10,836 nt of DNA from an uncultured Muribaculum sp. (GCA_947573015.1 CANPDS010000052.1:1-10836), one strand, 5' to 3'; numbered from the stretch's first letter, positions 1-7,796 are shown. A program made the numbers and translations. Notes: generated by a model from the sequence alone, not told the origin.

Positions 1-3000
1 CCACACGCTTCGGGGCACTCACATCAGAACTTACCTCAGCCAATGGTCCGGAGGGATTCAGTTCCGATGTATGGCAGTTTACCGAAGGTGCTTATCCACG
101 TATCAAGGCCATTGCTGAAACCGCTTCCGCGCAGTTCAGTGCATCGGCTGTCGATATGATCCCCTCCGACAACTTCAAGAAGCTGTCGCACAACACCCCT
201 CTGACCGCACTTGGCAACACCACATTCAAGTTTCTTAAAGGTGGCAAACTCTATGATGACGGTTACTATGCCTCTATCAAGGATGGTATGCTTGTGATCG
301 GTGAGGAATTCGGTGTCGACACACTCTATGTCACCAACGGCAACTCTCAGACATATCATTTTGTCAATATCGCTCCTATACCCTTCGAGGGCGACGGTAC
401 TGTAGAGTCTCCTTTCATTATCAAGACTAAGGCCGACCTTATCGCAATGTCTGTAGCCACTACAGAGAAGCGCCAGACATTCCCCGGTATGTATTTCGAG
501 CAGGCAAATGACATTGACATGGAACTTGATCCTGCATTCCTCGGTATCAATGCCGACAATTCAAGCTCGTCGGCCTCTATCTCATTCCAGGGTGTGTATG
601 ATGGCAAAGGATATACCATCGACCGCCTCTTTATTCCAGACCGTCTGGTATGGACCACTCCTATCACCGACGGCAAGGTTGGAACACTTAATGCCAGCGC
701 ATGCCGTGGTATCTCGGGTCTGTTTGGCCGAGTAGGTGTTGACGGTGTGATCCGTAACGTTACTATCGGAGCTAACTCCAAGCTGGAGATGTATGCCACA
801 TGTGCTGCAATCGTAGGTCAGCTTGACGGACGCATCGAGAACTGCCGCAATTACGCCGATGTAGTAGGCTACTCCTGCTGGGTAGGTGGTATTGTTGGTC
901 AGATGAACAAGGGTTCTGTTGTCAGCGGTTGCTACAATGCCGGTAACATCACCACTAGCTACGCCAATGTAGGTGGTATCGCAGGTAGCTGCTCGCAGGG
1001 TACGATTGAAAATTGCGTGAATACCGGCGATATCAAGGCTACTCTCCTTGTCACCAACTATAAGACACAGCTTCAGCGTGCCGGCGGTATTTCCGGTGGC
1101 TCAAATGCAGGATTGTTTGTAAACTGTGTCAACTACGGTACGGTATCCGCCGATCTCAACAATGCCGGTGGTATTGCCGGAGGTCTTGAGGGTGCTGCTA
1201 CAGCCGATCCCGAGCGTGCCGACAGCAACTGTCTTAACTTCGGCAACGTTTATTGCGGCAACAAGGCCACTCTCGGCGCTATCGCCGGATTGAAAGGAAG
1301 CATGGAGATCGCAAACTTCTACTACGATGAGCAGCTGATCGGCCTTAAAGCGGGCGCAAACTCTGATATGGCAAATGTGACCCCGATGTCTACAGCCGCT
1401 CTTATCTCCGGAACTCCTCTGGAGGGTCTCGATGCGTCGGAGTGGGATTTCACAGAAGGTATGTATCCAGCGCTTAAGATATTTGCTGACGAGGTTAAGG
1501 TGAAGGCCGCACGTAAGGTCTACGCTCTTATTCCCGAAGGCAACACTGTAGAGAATCTTCATGTTGAATCGACCCTTTCGGAGGGGGCTGCATGGAGTCT
1601 TGCTGATGGCGGTCTCTTCAAGATCGAAGGTAACAAACTGATCGCTCCGGCAAAGGTAGATGAGCTGGTTTCCGATACACTGATTGCCGTAAACGAGGCC
1701 GGTGTGCGTCGTCCTATCTTTGTTGTTGCCAAGCCCAGCAATCCTCTGGCAGGTGATGGTACCAAGGAATCGCCTTATCTGATCAACAATGTTGATGACT
1801 GGAATTCTCTCGCCGTCTATATGAGTGGTGCGACAGATCCTCTCGAAGGACAGTTTGTAAAGATAACAGCTGATCTCGATTTCACCGATTCTTCGCTTCA
1901 GCGTATGGCTGCAGATGGCGTGACATCGCTTCAGGGTACGATCGATGGTGACGGACATGAACTCAAGGGCATCAAGCTTGTGGCAACAGCCAATATGGCA
2001 TGTGCTCTCATTGGTACAGTTGGCGAGAAGGGTACTGTGGAAAACATGACTGTGACCGCCGATGCAAGCGGCGCCTATACTTATGTGGCTCCGGTGGTGG
2101 ACAAACTTTATGGTACACTCCGAAATGTGACAAGCAAGTCAAGCGTTACCGCTACCAAGGCCAATATGGCCGGTGTTGTGGGCAATGCTTATGACGGTGC
2201 TGCGTTTGAAAAAGTTGTGTTCGCAGGAACCATAACCAGCTCGATGAACTTTATCGGCGGTATCGTGGCTACCACTCAGGCTTCCGGTCGTGTTACATTC
2301 ACCGACTGTGGCTTTACCGGAGTCATCAACCATACGGCAGTGCCAACATCGGCTACAGCCGCTACTGTGGGTGGTATCGTGGCAACATGCGGTCCTGCTG
2401 ACTTCACCAACTGCTACAGTGACGGTGAGATCAACATCTCCGGTGAATTGTTTGCAACTACTGTTGCCGGTCTGGTTGCTAATCCTTCAGGCAATAAGGC
2501 CGATCCGGTATACAACTTTACCAACTGCTGGAATGCGACACCGATCAGTGCATCAGGCAAGGTGGCCGGTCTGGTCAGTGGTGGTCCGACTTCGACAACT
2601 ACAGCCGCCAACTACCAGTTTGTCATGACTGACTGCTACAACCTCGGAGATATCACCTCTACCGCAGCAAAGGCTGTCAGCTCATCCTATACCGCAGGTC
2701 TGATTACCACCTATACTCCCGGTTCGAAGTTTATCCGCTGCCACAACGAGGGTACTATCATTTCCAATATCCATGTTTATGCAGCCGGTATCGCAGGCTA
2801 TTGCACCGGTACTCCCGGCTCTTCATCAACTCCCGCGGAAGTTGAGTTTACCGATTGCTACAACGAGGGTCTTATCGTTGCCGATGGCAATCAGGGCGGT
2901 GGTATCACTGGCTATGTCTCCGGAGCCGTAACCCTCACAAACTGCTACAACACAGCCGATATAGAGGGTGGGCAGATGCTTGGTGGCATCACATCATGTT

Positions 3001-3992
3001 TCGCAGGTACCGGTCCTAAGATGATCAACTGCTGGAACACCGGTAACATCACTGCCCGTGCGCAGCGTGCCGGAGGTCTTATCGCATGGGGCGCAGCAAC
3101 CAATGGTCTCGTTGAAGGCTGCTGGAACACAGGTAAGGTATCATCTACCAGTGAAGAACAGAGTATAAAAACTACGGCTGCCAATGAGATCGGTGGTCTT
3201 GCCGGTTCAAATGGAGCCGCATTTGTCAACTGCTACAATGCAGGCACTGTAGAGGGCCTTTCCCGCGTAGGTGGTCTGGTTGGTAATATATCGCTCAACA
3301 AGACAACCTTCACCAATTGCTACAATGCCGGTCAGATCATAGCTCCTGCCGATTCTTGCGGATCTATCATCGGTGTGACAACCGTAGATAACGGTAAGAT
3401 ATGGGGCGCATCCAACAGCATCACCAACTGCTACTATATCGACAGCAACAAGTCGGATCACGATGCCGCTACAGATGCCAAGGCAGTCAGCGTGGCTGAA
3501 CTTGCCGCTCTTGATCTCGGCGACGGTTACGATTCGGTTGATGATTATACTTATCCTGTAGTTAAGGGCTTTGCCGACAATGCAAACGCAATGTTCAATG
3601 CCGCGCAGATCATATTCTCAGGCAATGACACTGCCGAAGCAGTGACCGGTAGATTCTTTGTCGGAGGTACTCCTGTGGTGACATGGTCAAGCGACTGTTC
3701 GGTTCTCTCTTTCAATGAAAGCGAGGCAACATTCAGCGACGCATTCACCGGCAAGGTGAAAGTGACAGCTACCGCAGGCGATCTGTCGAAGGATTATGAT
3801 CTTCAGGTGACAGCCACCTCTGGTATCGACGGCATTACCGCCGAGGGTCTTGAAGTGGTAAGCGCCCGTTATTTCAACGCAGCAGGTCTTGAGGTTGCCG
3901 AGCCGACTATGGCCGATGGTAATGTGTATATCGTAGTACGTACATACTCCGACGGATCTACCAAAGTCGAGAAAGTGACCTCAGTAAAGTAA
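1..3992 (+). CDS. Giant GLUG-repeat extracellular/surface protein (5' end missing)
   Basis: The reading frame is open from the left edge (first full codon at 3) to TAA at 3990-3992, giving 1329 visible residues. The ATG at 156 is internal, not the start, because the 51 codons before it continue the same domain pattern. The protein is built of modules: an opener (GDGTxESPxxI, at 390 and 1752), an xFxGxxDGxG strand pair, a run of GLUG-like repeats (GGIxG...NCYNxGxI), a closing YYxD element, a W/Y-xFTEGxYPxxK-type motif (72-107, 1443-1478, looser at 3546-3566), then an Ig-like spacer. The last 55 or so residues (SGIDGIT...ARYFNAAGLEV...YIVVRTYSDGSTKVEK) resemble Bacteroidota type IX secretion sorting domains. 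No enzyme motif is visible. GLUG proteins are generally secreted or surface-exposed; a role in adhesion or glycan contact is inference. An N-terminal signal would lie outside the window. Confidence 0.85.
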   Translation, partial: TRFGALTSELTSANGPEGFSSDVWQFTEGAYPRIKAIAETASAQFSASAVDMIPSDNFKKLSHNTPLTALGNTTFKFLKGGKLYDDGYYASIKDGMLVIGEEFGVDTLYVTNGNSQTYHFVNIAPIPFEGDGTVESPFIIKTKADLIAMSVATTEKRQTFPGMYFEQANDIDMELDPAFLGINADNSSSSASISFQGVYDGKGYTIDRLFIPDRLVWTTPITDGKVGTLNASACRGISGLFGRVGVDGVIRNVTIGANSKLEMYATCAAIVGQLDGRIENCRNYADVVGYSCWVGGIVGQMNKGSVVSGCYNAGNITTSYANVGGIAGSCSQGTIENCVNTGDIKATLLVTNYKTQLQRAGGISGGSNAGLFVNCVNYGTVSADLNNAGGIAGGLEGAATADPERADSNCLNFGNVYCGNKATLGAIAGLKGSMEIANFYYDEQLIGLKAGANSDMANVTPMSTAALISGTPLEGLDASEWDFTEGMYPALKIFADEVKVKAARKVYALIPEGNTVENLHVESTLSEGAAWSLADGGLFKIEGNKLIAPAKVDELVSDTLIAVNEAGVRRPIFVVAKPSNPLAGDGTKESPYLINNVDDWNSLAVYMSGATDPLEGQFVKITADLDFTDSSLQRMAADGVTSLQGTIDGDGHELKGIKLVATANMACALIGTVGEKGTVENMTVTADASGAYTYVAPVVDKLYGTLRNVTSKSSVTATKANMAGVVGNAYDGAAFEKVVFAGTITSSMNFIGGIVATTQASGRVTFTDCGFTGVINHTAVPTSATAATVGGIVATCGPADFTNCYSDGEINISGELFATTVAGLVANPSGNKADPVYNFTNCWNATPISASGKVAGLVSGGPTSTTTAANYQFVMTDCYNLGDITSTAAKAVSSSYTAGLITTYTPGSKFIRCHNEGTIISNIHVYAAGIAGYCTGTPGSSSTPAEVEFTDCYNEGLIVADGNQGGGITGYVSGAVTLTNCYNTADIEGGQMLGGITSCFAGTGPKMINCWNTGNITARAQRAGGLIAWGAATNGLVEGCWNTGKVSSTSEEQSIKTTAANEIGGLAGSNGAAFVNCYNAGTVEGLSRVGGLVGNISLNKTTFTNCYNAGQIIAPADSCGSIIGVTTVDNGKIWGASNSITNCYYIDSNKSDHDAATDAKAVSVAELAALDLGDGYDSVDDYTYPVVKGFADNANAMFNAAQIIFSGNDTAEAVTGRFFVGGTPVVTWSSDCSVLSFNESEATFSDAFTGKVKVTATAGDLSKDYDLQVTATSGIDGITAEGLEVVSARYFNAAGLEVAEPTMADGNVYIVVRTYSDGSTKVEKVTSVK
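711..1334 (+). repeat. GLUG-like repeat array 1 (about 7 units)
   Basis: These are protein-level repeats inside the giant CDS. Units of about 25-40 residues read G-G-I-x-G, a short turn, then an (N/G)C(Y/V/R)N-x-G-x-(V/I) strand. Examples are GGIVGQMNKGSVVSGCYNAG and GGIAGSCSQGTIENC. Five of the seven units have Cys just before the final strand. The array closes with NFYYDEQL. Stacked beta-strand (solenoid) folding is expected from the pattern but not shown. Confidence 0.75.
2004..3452 (+). repeat. GLUG-like repeat array 2 (about 15 units)
   Basis: This is a second, longer array in the same CDS. It starts at ALIGTVGEKGTVENMTV and ends at NCYYIDSNK. The first three units lack the cysteine; the next twelve carry it as (N/D/R/G)C(Y/W/H/G). 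The last units (GGLAGSNGAAFVNCYNAGTV and the next) are the closest to consensus. Unit lengths vary, with Ser/Thr-rich insertions. The DNA is not identical between units, so these are old, diverged repeats rather than recent duplications. Confidence 0.75.
3815..3992 (+). other. Candidate type IX-like C-terminal sorting domain
   Basis: The last 55-60 codons of the giant CDS encode a compact tail that reads like the short C-terminal domains on exported Bacteroidota proteins: a GIDGI lead-in, a YFNAAGLEV strand, PTMADGNVYIVV, then a DGSTKVEKV strand at the end. In this phylum such tails usually direct export by the type IX secretion system and are removed or lipidated. Family membership is inferred from pattern; Bacteroidales without a full type IX system also carry similar tails. 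Confidence 0.5.
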
Positions 3993-4008
3993 CTCTAAAA
4001 AAAGAGTT
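3991..4008 (+). terminator. Weak hairpin at the stop codon of the GLUG gene
   Basis: AACTCT (3991-3996) pairs with AGAGTT (4003-4008) across a six-A loop. Only two of six pairs are G-C, and no clean U tract follows (GAGTTTATAG). It overlaps the stop codon. It may be a minor 3' structure; the main terminator is probably the hairpin at 4044. Confidence 0.3.
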
Positions 4009-4043
4009 GAGTTTATAGATTCAGCTTCTTTTGTAATACTATA

Positions 4044-4084
4044 GGCGGTGTGCCGGATGATCCGGTGCATCGCCTTGTTTGTTG
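4044..4084 (+). terminator. Strong intrinsic terminator of the GLUG gene
   Basis: A 14-bp stem pairs 4044-4057 with 4061-4074 around a TGA triloop; three of the pairs are G-T wobbles. A U-rich stretch (TTGTTTGTTG) follows directly. It lies 51 bases past the GLUG stop and just upstream of the metG promoter, so it should insulate the two transcription units. Confidence 0.75.
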
Positions 4085-4102
4085 TCATGACGGTGTAATG
4101 TA

Positions 4103-4134
4103 TTTGCTAATTAGATGGGAAATGGCTAATTTTG
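4103..4134 (+). promoter_or_regulatory. Bacteroidota promoter for metG-ansA
   Basis: TTTG at 4103-4106 is the -33 element and TAATTTTG at 4127-4134 the -7 element, 20 bases apart. This matches the known Bacteroidota primary sigma factor consensus TTTG-N19/20-TAnnTTTG at every fixed position. The start of transcription is expected near 4140, leaving a short A-rich leader (TAAATCAAATAGCG) before the ATG at 4155. No Shine-Dalgarno site is visible, as is usual in this phylum. Confidence 0.8.
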
Positions 4135-4154
4135 CAGACATAAATCAAATAGCG

Positions 4155-6200
4155 ATGCAAAAGGAATTTAAACGTACACTTATCACTACCGCTCTCCCTT
4201 ATGCCAACGGTCCGGTGCATATCGGACATCTTGCCGGAGTATATGTTCCGGCCGATATTTACGCCCGCTATCTGCGCTTGCGCGGAGAGGATGTGGTGAT
4301 GGTCGGTGGCAGCGATGAGCATGGGGTGCCCATCACGATCAAGGCACGCCGCGAGGGTGTCACTCCTCAGGATATTGTAGACCGTTACCACAAGATCATC
4401 AAGGACTCGTTTGAAGAACTTGGCATCACTTTCGATGTGTATTCACGCACCACATCCGAGACTCATGCAGCCACAGCGAGCGAGTTTTTCCGCCGTCTGT
4501 ACGACAACGGACAGTTTGTGGAGCAGACCTCCAAGCAGCTCTATGATCCGGAGGCAAAGCAGTTTCTCGCCGACCGTTATGTGACGGGCAAGTGTCCTCA
4601 CTGCGGCAATGAGCGTGCCTATGGCGACCAGTGCGAGGCTTGCGGCACATCGCTCAGCCCTGATGAGCTGATTGATCCCAAGAGCGCCATCACCGGAGCC
4701 ACTCCTGAGCTTCGCGACACACACCACTGGTATCTTCCTCTCGACCGCTGGGAGGGAAAACTCCGTGAGTGGATTCTCGACGGACATAAGGAATGGAAGA
4801 GCAATGTATATGGGCAGTGCAAATCGTGGCTCGACCTGGGCTTGAAGCCCCGTGCCGTAAGCCGCGACTTAGACTGGGGTATCCCCGTGCCTGTCGAGGG
4901 CGCCGAGGGTAAGGTGCTCTACGTGTGGTTTGACGCACCGATCGGATATATCTCAAACACCAAGGAGATACTGCCTGACTCATGGGAGAAGTATTGGAAG
5001 GATCCTGAGACACGCATCATCAACTTTATCGGTAAGGACAACATCGTGTTCCATTGCATCGTGTTCCCTGCCATGCTGATGGCTTACGGCGATGGCTTCC
5101 AGCTCCCCGACAATGTGCCTGCCAATGAATTCCTCAACCTTGAGGGTGACAAGATATCAACCTCGCGCAACTGGGCGGTATGGCTCCACGAATATCTGCG
5201 CGACTTCCCCGGAAAGCAGGATGTGCTGCGCTATGTGCTCACAGCCAATGCTCCGGAGACAAAGGACAACGACTTTACATGGCGCGACTTCCAGGCCCGC
5301 AACAACAGCGAGCTTGTGGCCATTCTCGGCAATTTTGTCAACCGTGCCATGGTGCTGACTCATAAATATTTCGATGGTGTGGTTCCTGCCGTTCCGTCAG
5401 ATGTAGATGCAGGCCGACTGGCTCTTCTTCCCGAACTTCAGAAGGCCTCTGAGGAGCTTACTGCCGCTCTCGATACATTCCATTTCCGCGATGCCCTTAA
5501 GGCAATGATGGAGATTGCCCGCATGGGCAACCGTTACCTGCAGGATATGGAGCCGTGGAAGGTGGCCAAGACCGATCTGCCCCTCACCGGCGCGATACTG
5601 AATACAGCCATCCAACTTTGTGCCAACATCGCAGTGGCCGCAGAGCCGTTCATGCCGTTCATGAGCAAGCATCTGCGCGACATGCTCGGCATGTCTGAGA
5701 TACGTTGGAACATGCTCGGATCGCTCGATATAATTCCCGATGGAAGCAAGCTGGCTGCTCCCGAACTGCTGTTTGAGAAGATCGAGGATGAAACCATCCA
5801 GGCTCAGGTAGACAAACTCATAGCTACGAAGGAGGCCAACAAGATCAACTCGTGGACACCGGCTCCGCAGGCTCCTGATGTGGATTTCGATACATTCATG
5901 AAGGCTGACCTGCGCGTTGGCACAGTGCTCGAATGCTGCAAGGTGCCCAAGGCCGACAAGCTGCTGCAGTTCCTGATTGATGACGGTATGAAGAAGCGTA
6001 CTATCGTGAGCGGTATAGCACATTATTATAATCCGGAGGATCTGGTGGGCAAGCAGGTATGCTTCATTGCCAATCTCCCGCCACGCAAGTTGCGCGGTAT
6101 CGTGAGCGAAGGCATGATTCTATCGGCCGAGCAGCCCGATGGTTCGCTCGTGGTGATGGGTCCGTCGGCTCCCGTAGCTCCCGGCGCACAGGTAAAATAA
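4155..6200 (+). CDS. metG: Methionyl-tRNA synthetase
   Basis: It charges tRNA-Met with methionine in the cytosol, for both initiation and elongation. The product has 681 residues, close to the long, dimeric MetRS form (about 677 in E. coli). Visible marks: the class I signature HIGH at 22-25 (after PYANGPV), a zinc knuckle with CPHC at 147-150 and CEAC at 160-163, the KMSKS-equivalent KISTS at 333-337, then the anticodon-binding helical domain, and a C-terminal tRNA-binding OB-fold from about 575 (FMKADLRVGTV ... GKQVCFIANLPPRKLRGIVSEGMIL). An in-frame ATG at 4050 exists, but it lies inside the terminator hairpin and upstream of the promoter, so 4155 is the start. ansA follows after 18 bases, suggesting one operon. 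Confidence 0.97.
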   Translation: MQKEFKRTLITTALPYANGPVHIGHLAGVYVPADIYARYLRLRGEDVVMVGGSDEHGVPITIKARREGVTPQDIVDRYHKIIKDSFEELGITFDVYSRTTSETHAATASEFFRRLYDNGQFVEQTSKQLYDPEAKQFLADRYVTGKCPHCGNERAYGDQCEACGTSLSPDELIDPKSAITGATPELRDTHHWYLPLDRWEGKLREWILDGHKEWKSNVYGQCKSWLDLGLKPRAVSRDLDWGIPVPVEGAEGKVLYVWFDAPIGYISNTKEILPDSWEKYWKDPETRIINFIGKDNIVFHCIVFPAMLMAYGDGFQLPDNVPANEFLNLEGDKISTSRNWAVWLHEYLRDFPGKQDVLRYVLTANAPETKDNDFTWRDFQARNNSELVAILGNFVNRAMVLTHKYFDGVVPAVPSDVDAGRLALLPELQKASEELTAALDTFHFRDALKAMMEIARMGNRYLQDMEPWKVAKTDLPLTGAILNTAIQLCANIAVAAEPFMPFMSKHLRDMLGMSEIRWNMLGSLDIIPDGSKLAAPELLFEKIEDETIQAQVDKLIATKEANKINSWTPAPQAPDVDFDTFMKADLRVGTVLECCKVPKADKLLQFLIDDGMKKRTIVSGIAHYYNPEDLVGKQVCFIANLPPRKLRGIVSEGMILSAEQPDGSLVVMGPSAPVAPGAQVK

Positions 6201-6218
6201 TCACACCTACTTCTCATT

Positions 6219-7250
6219 ATGCATAAGCCCCACATTCTTATCATCTATACCGGCGGCACTATCGGGATGATTGAAAATCCGCATACGCATGCATTGCAAC
6301 CATTTGATTTCGATCATCTTATCGATAACGTGCCAAAGATAAAGATGCTGGATTACACGATTGAGAATATCCAGTTTAACCCACCGATCGACTCTTCCGA
6401 TATGAGTCCGGAGCGTTGGGTTGAGATGGCGCGGGCTATCGAGGAGAATTTCGACCGTTTCGATGGATTCGTGGTACTGCACGGCACCGATACCATGGCC
6501 TACACGGCGTCGGCATTGTCGTTTATGCTTGAAAATCTGCATAAGCCGGTGATTATCACAGGTTCGCAGCTCCCTATAGGTGAGGTGCGGACCGATGGTG
6601 AGGAGAATCTTATCACGGCACTCCAGATCGCTGCGGCTACGGATGTCAATGGAGAGCCGATGGTACAGGAGGTGGCCATTCTCTTTGAGAATTATTTATG
6701 GCGCGGCAACCGCTCCACCAAGATGAGCGCCGATAACTTCAATGCATTCAAGTCGAACAACTATCCTTCGCTTGCGAAAATCGGCCTCGGCATCCACTTC
6801 AACGAGGAGTCGCTGATGAGAGCGCGCATAAAGCGTCCGCTCAAGGTGCGCTATGCGATGGATACCGGTGTGATGTTTGTCGATCTGCATCCCGGTATTA
6901 CCGAGGATATCCTCCGGCATCATCTCACTACTCCCGGAATAAAGGGGATAGTGCTACGCACGTTCGGAGCGGGCAATGCGCCGACCTATCCGTGGTTTAT
7001 CCGCGCAATAAAGGATGCTGTTGACCGCGGAATAGTGATCCTCAACGTCACGCAATGTGTCAATGGCGGTGTGCACACCAAGCGCTATGTGGCCGGTGAC
7101 CGTCTTGCCGCCGCCGGTGTCACTTCAGGTCATGATATGACCTCCGAGGCTGCGATTACCAAGATGATGTATCTGTTTGGTATCGGATTGTCGGCGGAAG
7201 ATGTGCGTAAGTATCTTGAATGCAACCTTTGCGGAGAGGTGACACTATAG
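6219..7250 (+). CDS. ansA: Type I (cytosolic) L-asparaginase
   Basis: It hydrolyses L-asparagine to aspartate and ammonia. The product is 343 residues, normal for the bacterial AnsA type. Both threonine catalytic motifs are present: TGGTIG at 11-16 and HGTDTM at 88-93, followed by ITGSQ at 113-117 and GNRSTK at 163-168, whose Lys matches the catalytic Lys of E. coli AnsA. No signal peptide is seen (MHKPHILIIYTGG begins directly with the first beta-strand), which argues for the cytosolic low-affinity type rather than the periplasmic AnsB. It sits 18 bases after metG with no promoter between them, so it is probably co-transcribed. The alternative, a glutaminase-asparaginase, is less likely given length and lack of export signal. 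Confidence 0.93.
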   Translation: MHKPHILIIYTGGTIGMIENPHTHALQPFDFDHLIDNVPKIKMLDYTIENIQFNPPIDSSDMSPERWVEMARAIEENFDRFDGFVVLHGTDTMAYTASALSFMLENLHKPVIITGSQLPIGEVRTDGEENLITALQIAAATDVNGEPMVQEVAILFENYLWRGNRSTKMSADNFNAFKSNNYPSLAKIGLGIHFNEESLMRARIKRPLKVRYAMDTGVMFVDLHPGITEDILRHHLTTPGIKGIVLRTFGAGNAPTYPWFIRAIKDAVDRGIVILNVTQCVNGGVHTKRYVAGDRLAAAGVTSGHDMTSEAAITKMMYLFGIGLSAEDVRKYLECNLCGEVTL

Positions 7251-7265
7251 ATTTTGCCTGTAAAT

Positions 7266-7321
7266 TATCGGATTATCCGGTAGTCGATGATTCCCTAAGT
7301 AGGTGTTTTTGTGCTTTTTAT
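7266..7321 (+). terminator. Candidate terminator after ansA
   Basis: A 7-bp hairpin (TATCGGA 7266-7272 with TCCGGTA 7276-7282, TTA loop, one G-T pair) is followed about 20 bases later by T-rich DNA (TGTTTTTGTGCTTTTTATT, 7303-7321). The gap between stem and T tract is larger than in a textbook terminator, so function is uncertain. Confidence 0.35.
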
Positions 7322-7367
7322 TCAAAAAAAATATGGCATGGATATGAGCTATGTCAAAAAAAAGTGC

Positions 7368-7375
7368 GATATTTG
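7368..7375 (+). promoter_or_regulatory. Candidate distal -7 element for the HU gene
   Basis: GATATTTG matches TAnnTTTG except for its first base and lies after a run of eight A residues (7356-7363). The surrounding GTGCGATATTTGCAC is a near-perfect palindrome. No good -33 TTTG sits 19-20 bases upstream, so this is weaker than the metG promoter. If used, the transcript would begin near 7381 and carry the hairpin at 7388-7407 at its 5' end. Confidence 0.35.
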
Positions 7376-7387
7376 CACCTGCAAAAG

Positions 7388-7407
7388 CCCGGCAGTGGCT
7401 TGCCGGG
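7388..7407 (+). promoter_or_regulatory. GC-rich hairpin upstream of the HU gene
   Basis: CCCGGCA (7388-7394) pairs perfectly with TGCCGGG (7401-7407) around a GTGGCT loop. No U tract follows on the plus strand, so it is a poor terminator in that direction. It could be a 5'-end stem-loop in the HU leader, or part of the end of the metG-ansA message. Confidence 0.45.
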
Positions 7408-7416
7408 AGATAACTA

Positions 7417-7448
7417 TTTGCTACACAACAGTTCAAATCATATATTTC
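7417..7448 (+). promoter_or_regulatory. Candidate proximal promoter for the HU gene
   Basis: TTTG (7417-7420) and TATATTTC (7441-7448) are separated by exactly 20 bases, the same spacing as the metG promoter, with one mismatch (final G to C) in the -7 element. Transcription would start near 7454, about 10 bases before the ATG. It competes with the candidate at 7368. Confidence 0.4.
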
Positions 7449-7463
7449 AAATAATACAAAACA

Positions 7464-7736
7464 ATGACTAAAGCCGACATCGTTAACGAAATATCTAAGA
7501 GCACCGGCATTGAGAAAAGCGCTGTTCTGGATACAATCGAAAAGTTTATGGAGATCGTCAAGGACTCTCTCGCACATGGTGAGAACGTTTACCTCCGTGG
7601 CTTCGGTAGCTTTATCGTAAAGACTCGTTCAGAGAAGACTGCCCGCAACATCTCCAAGAATACTACCATCATCATCCCCGAGCACAAGATCCCCGCTTTC
7701 AAGCCGGCTAAGGTGTTCATGGAAGATGTGAAGTAA
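7464..7736 (+). CDS. hup: HU-family nucleoid DNA-binding protein
   Basis: This is a 90-residue histone-like protein that bends and compacts DNA as a dimer. The N-terminal helical part (MTKADIVNEISKSTGIEKSAV) and the beta-sheet core (YLRGFGSF, residues 43-50) are typical, as is the C-terminal IPAFKPAK (76-83). The DNA-contacting arm reads KTARNISKNTTIIIP where E. coli HU has RTGRNPQTGKEITI, so the arm-tip proline that wedges into DNA in classical HU/IHF is replaced by Ile. I recall this variant as normal for a Bacteroidota HU paralogue. The gene is preceded by a structured 213-base gap and followed after 60 bases by the 29-residue protein, perhaps in one transcript. Confidence 0.95.
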   Translation: MTKADIVNEISKSTGIEKSAVLDTIEKFMEIVKDSLAHGENVYLRGFGSFIVKTRSEKTARNISKNTTIIIPEHKIPAFKPAKVFMEDVK

Positions 7737-7796
7737 TCCTGTCTGCGACAATACTTTTAAACAACAATATTTTATTAACTCCAAAACTGCATCAAG

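Noticed and set aside
156..158. ATG as the start of the GLUG protein
   Set aside because: The frame is open to the left edge and the codons before it encode the end of a preceding module (FTEGAYPRIK).
1101..1958. A 285-codon frame on the minus strand inside the GLUG gene
   Set aside because: It is antisense to a clear repeat protein, shows no domain, and mirrors codon bias of the opposite strand.
711..3452. A possible CRISPR or DNA-level tandem repeat
   Set aside because: Repetition is at protein level with diverged DNA and irregular unit lengths; no identical direct repeats with spacers.
4050..4154. Upstream extension of metG to the ATG at 4050
   Set aside because: The ATG is in the stem of a terminator and upstream of the promoter; the extra residues do not resemble MetRS.
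5397..6023. A 208-codon minus-strand frame inside metG
   Set aside because: It is fully antisense to conserved MetRS sequence; no family features.
7220..7471. An 83-codon plus-strand frame overlapping the end of ansA and the gap
   Set aside because: It starts inside ansA in another frame, crosses hairpins and promoter candidates, and has no recognisable protein character.
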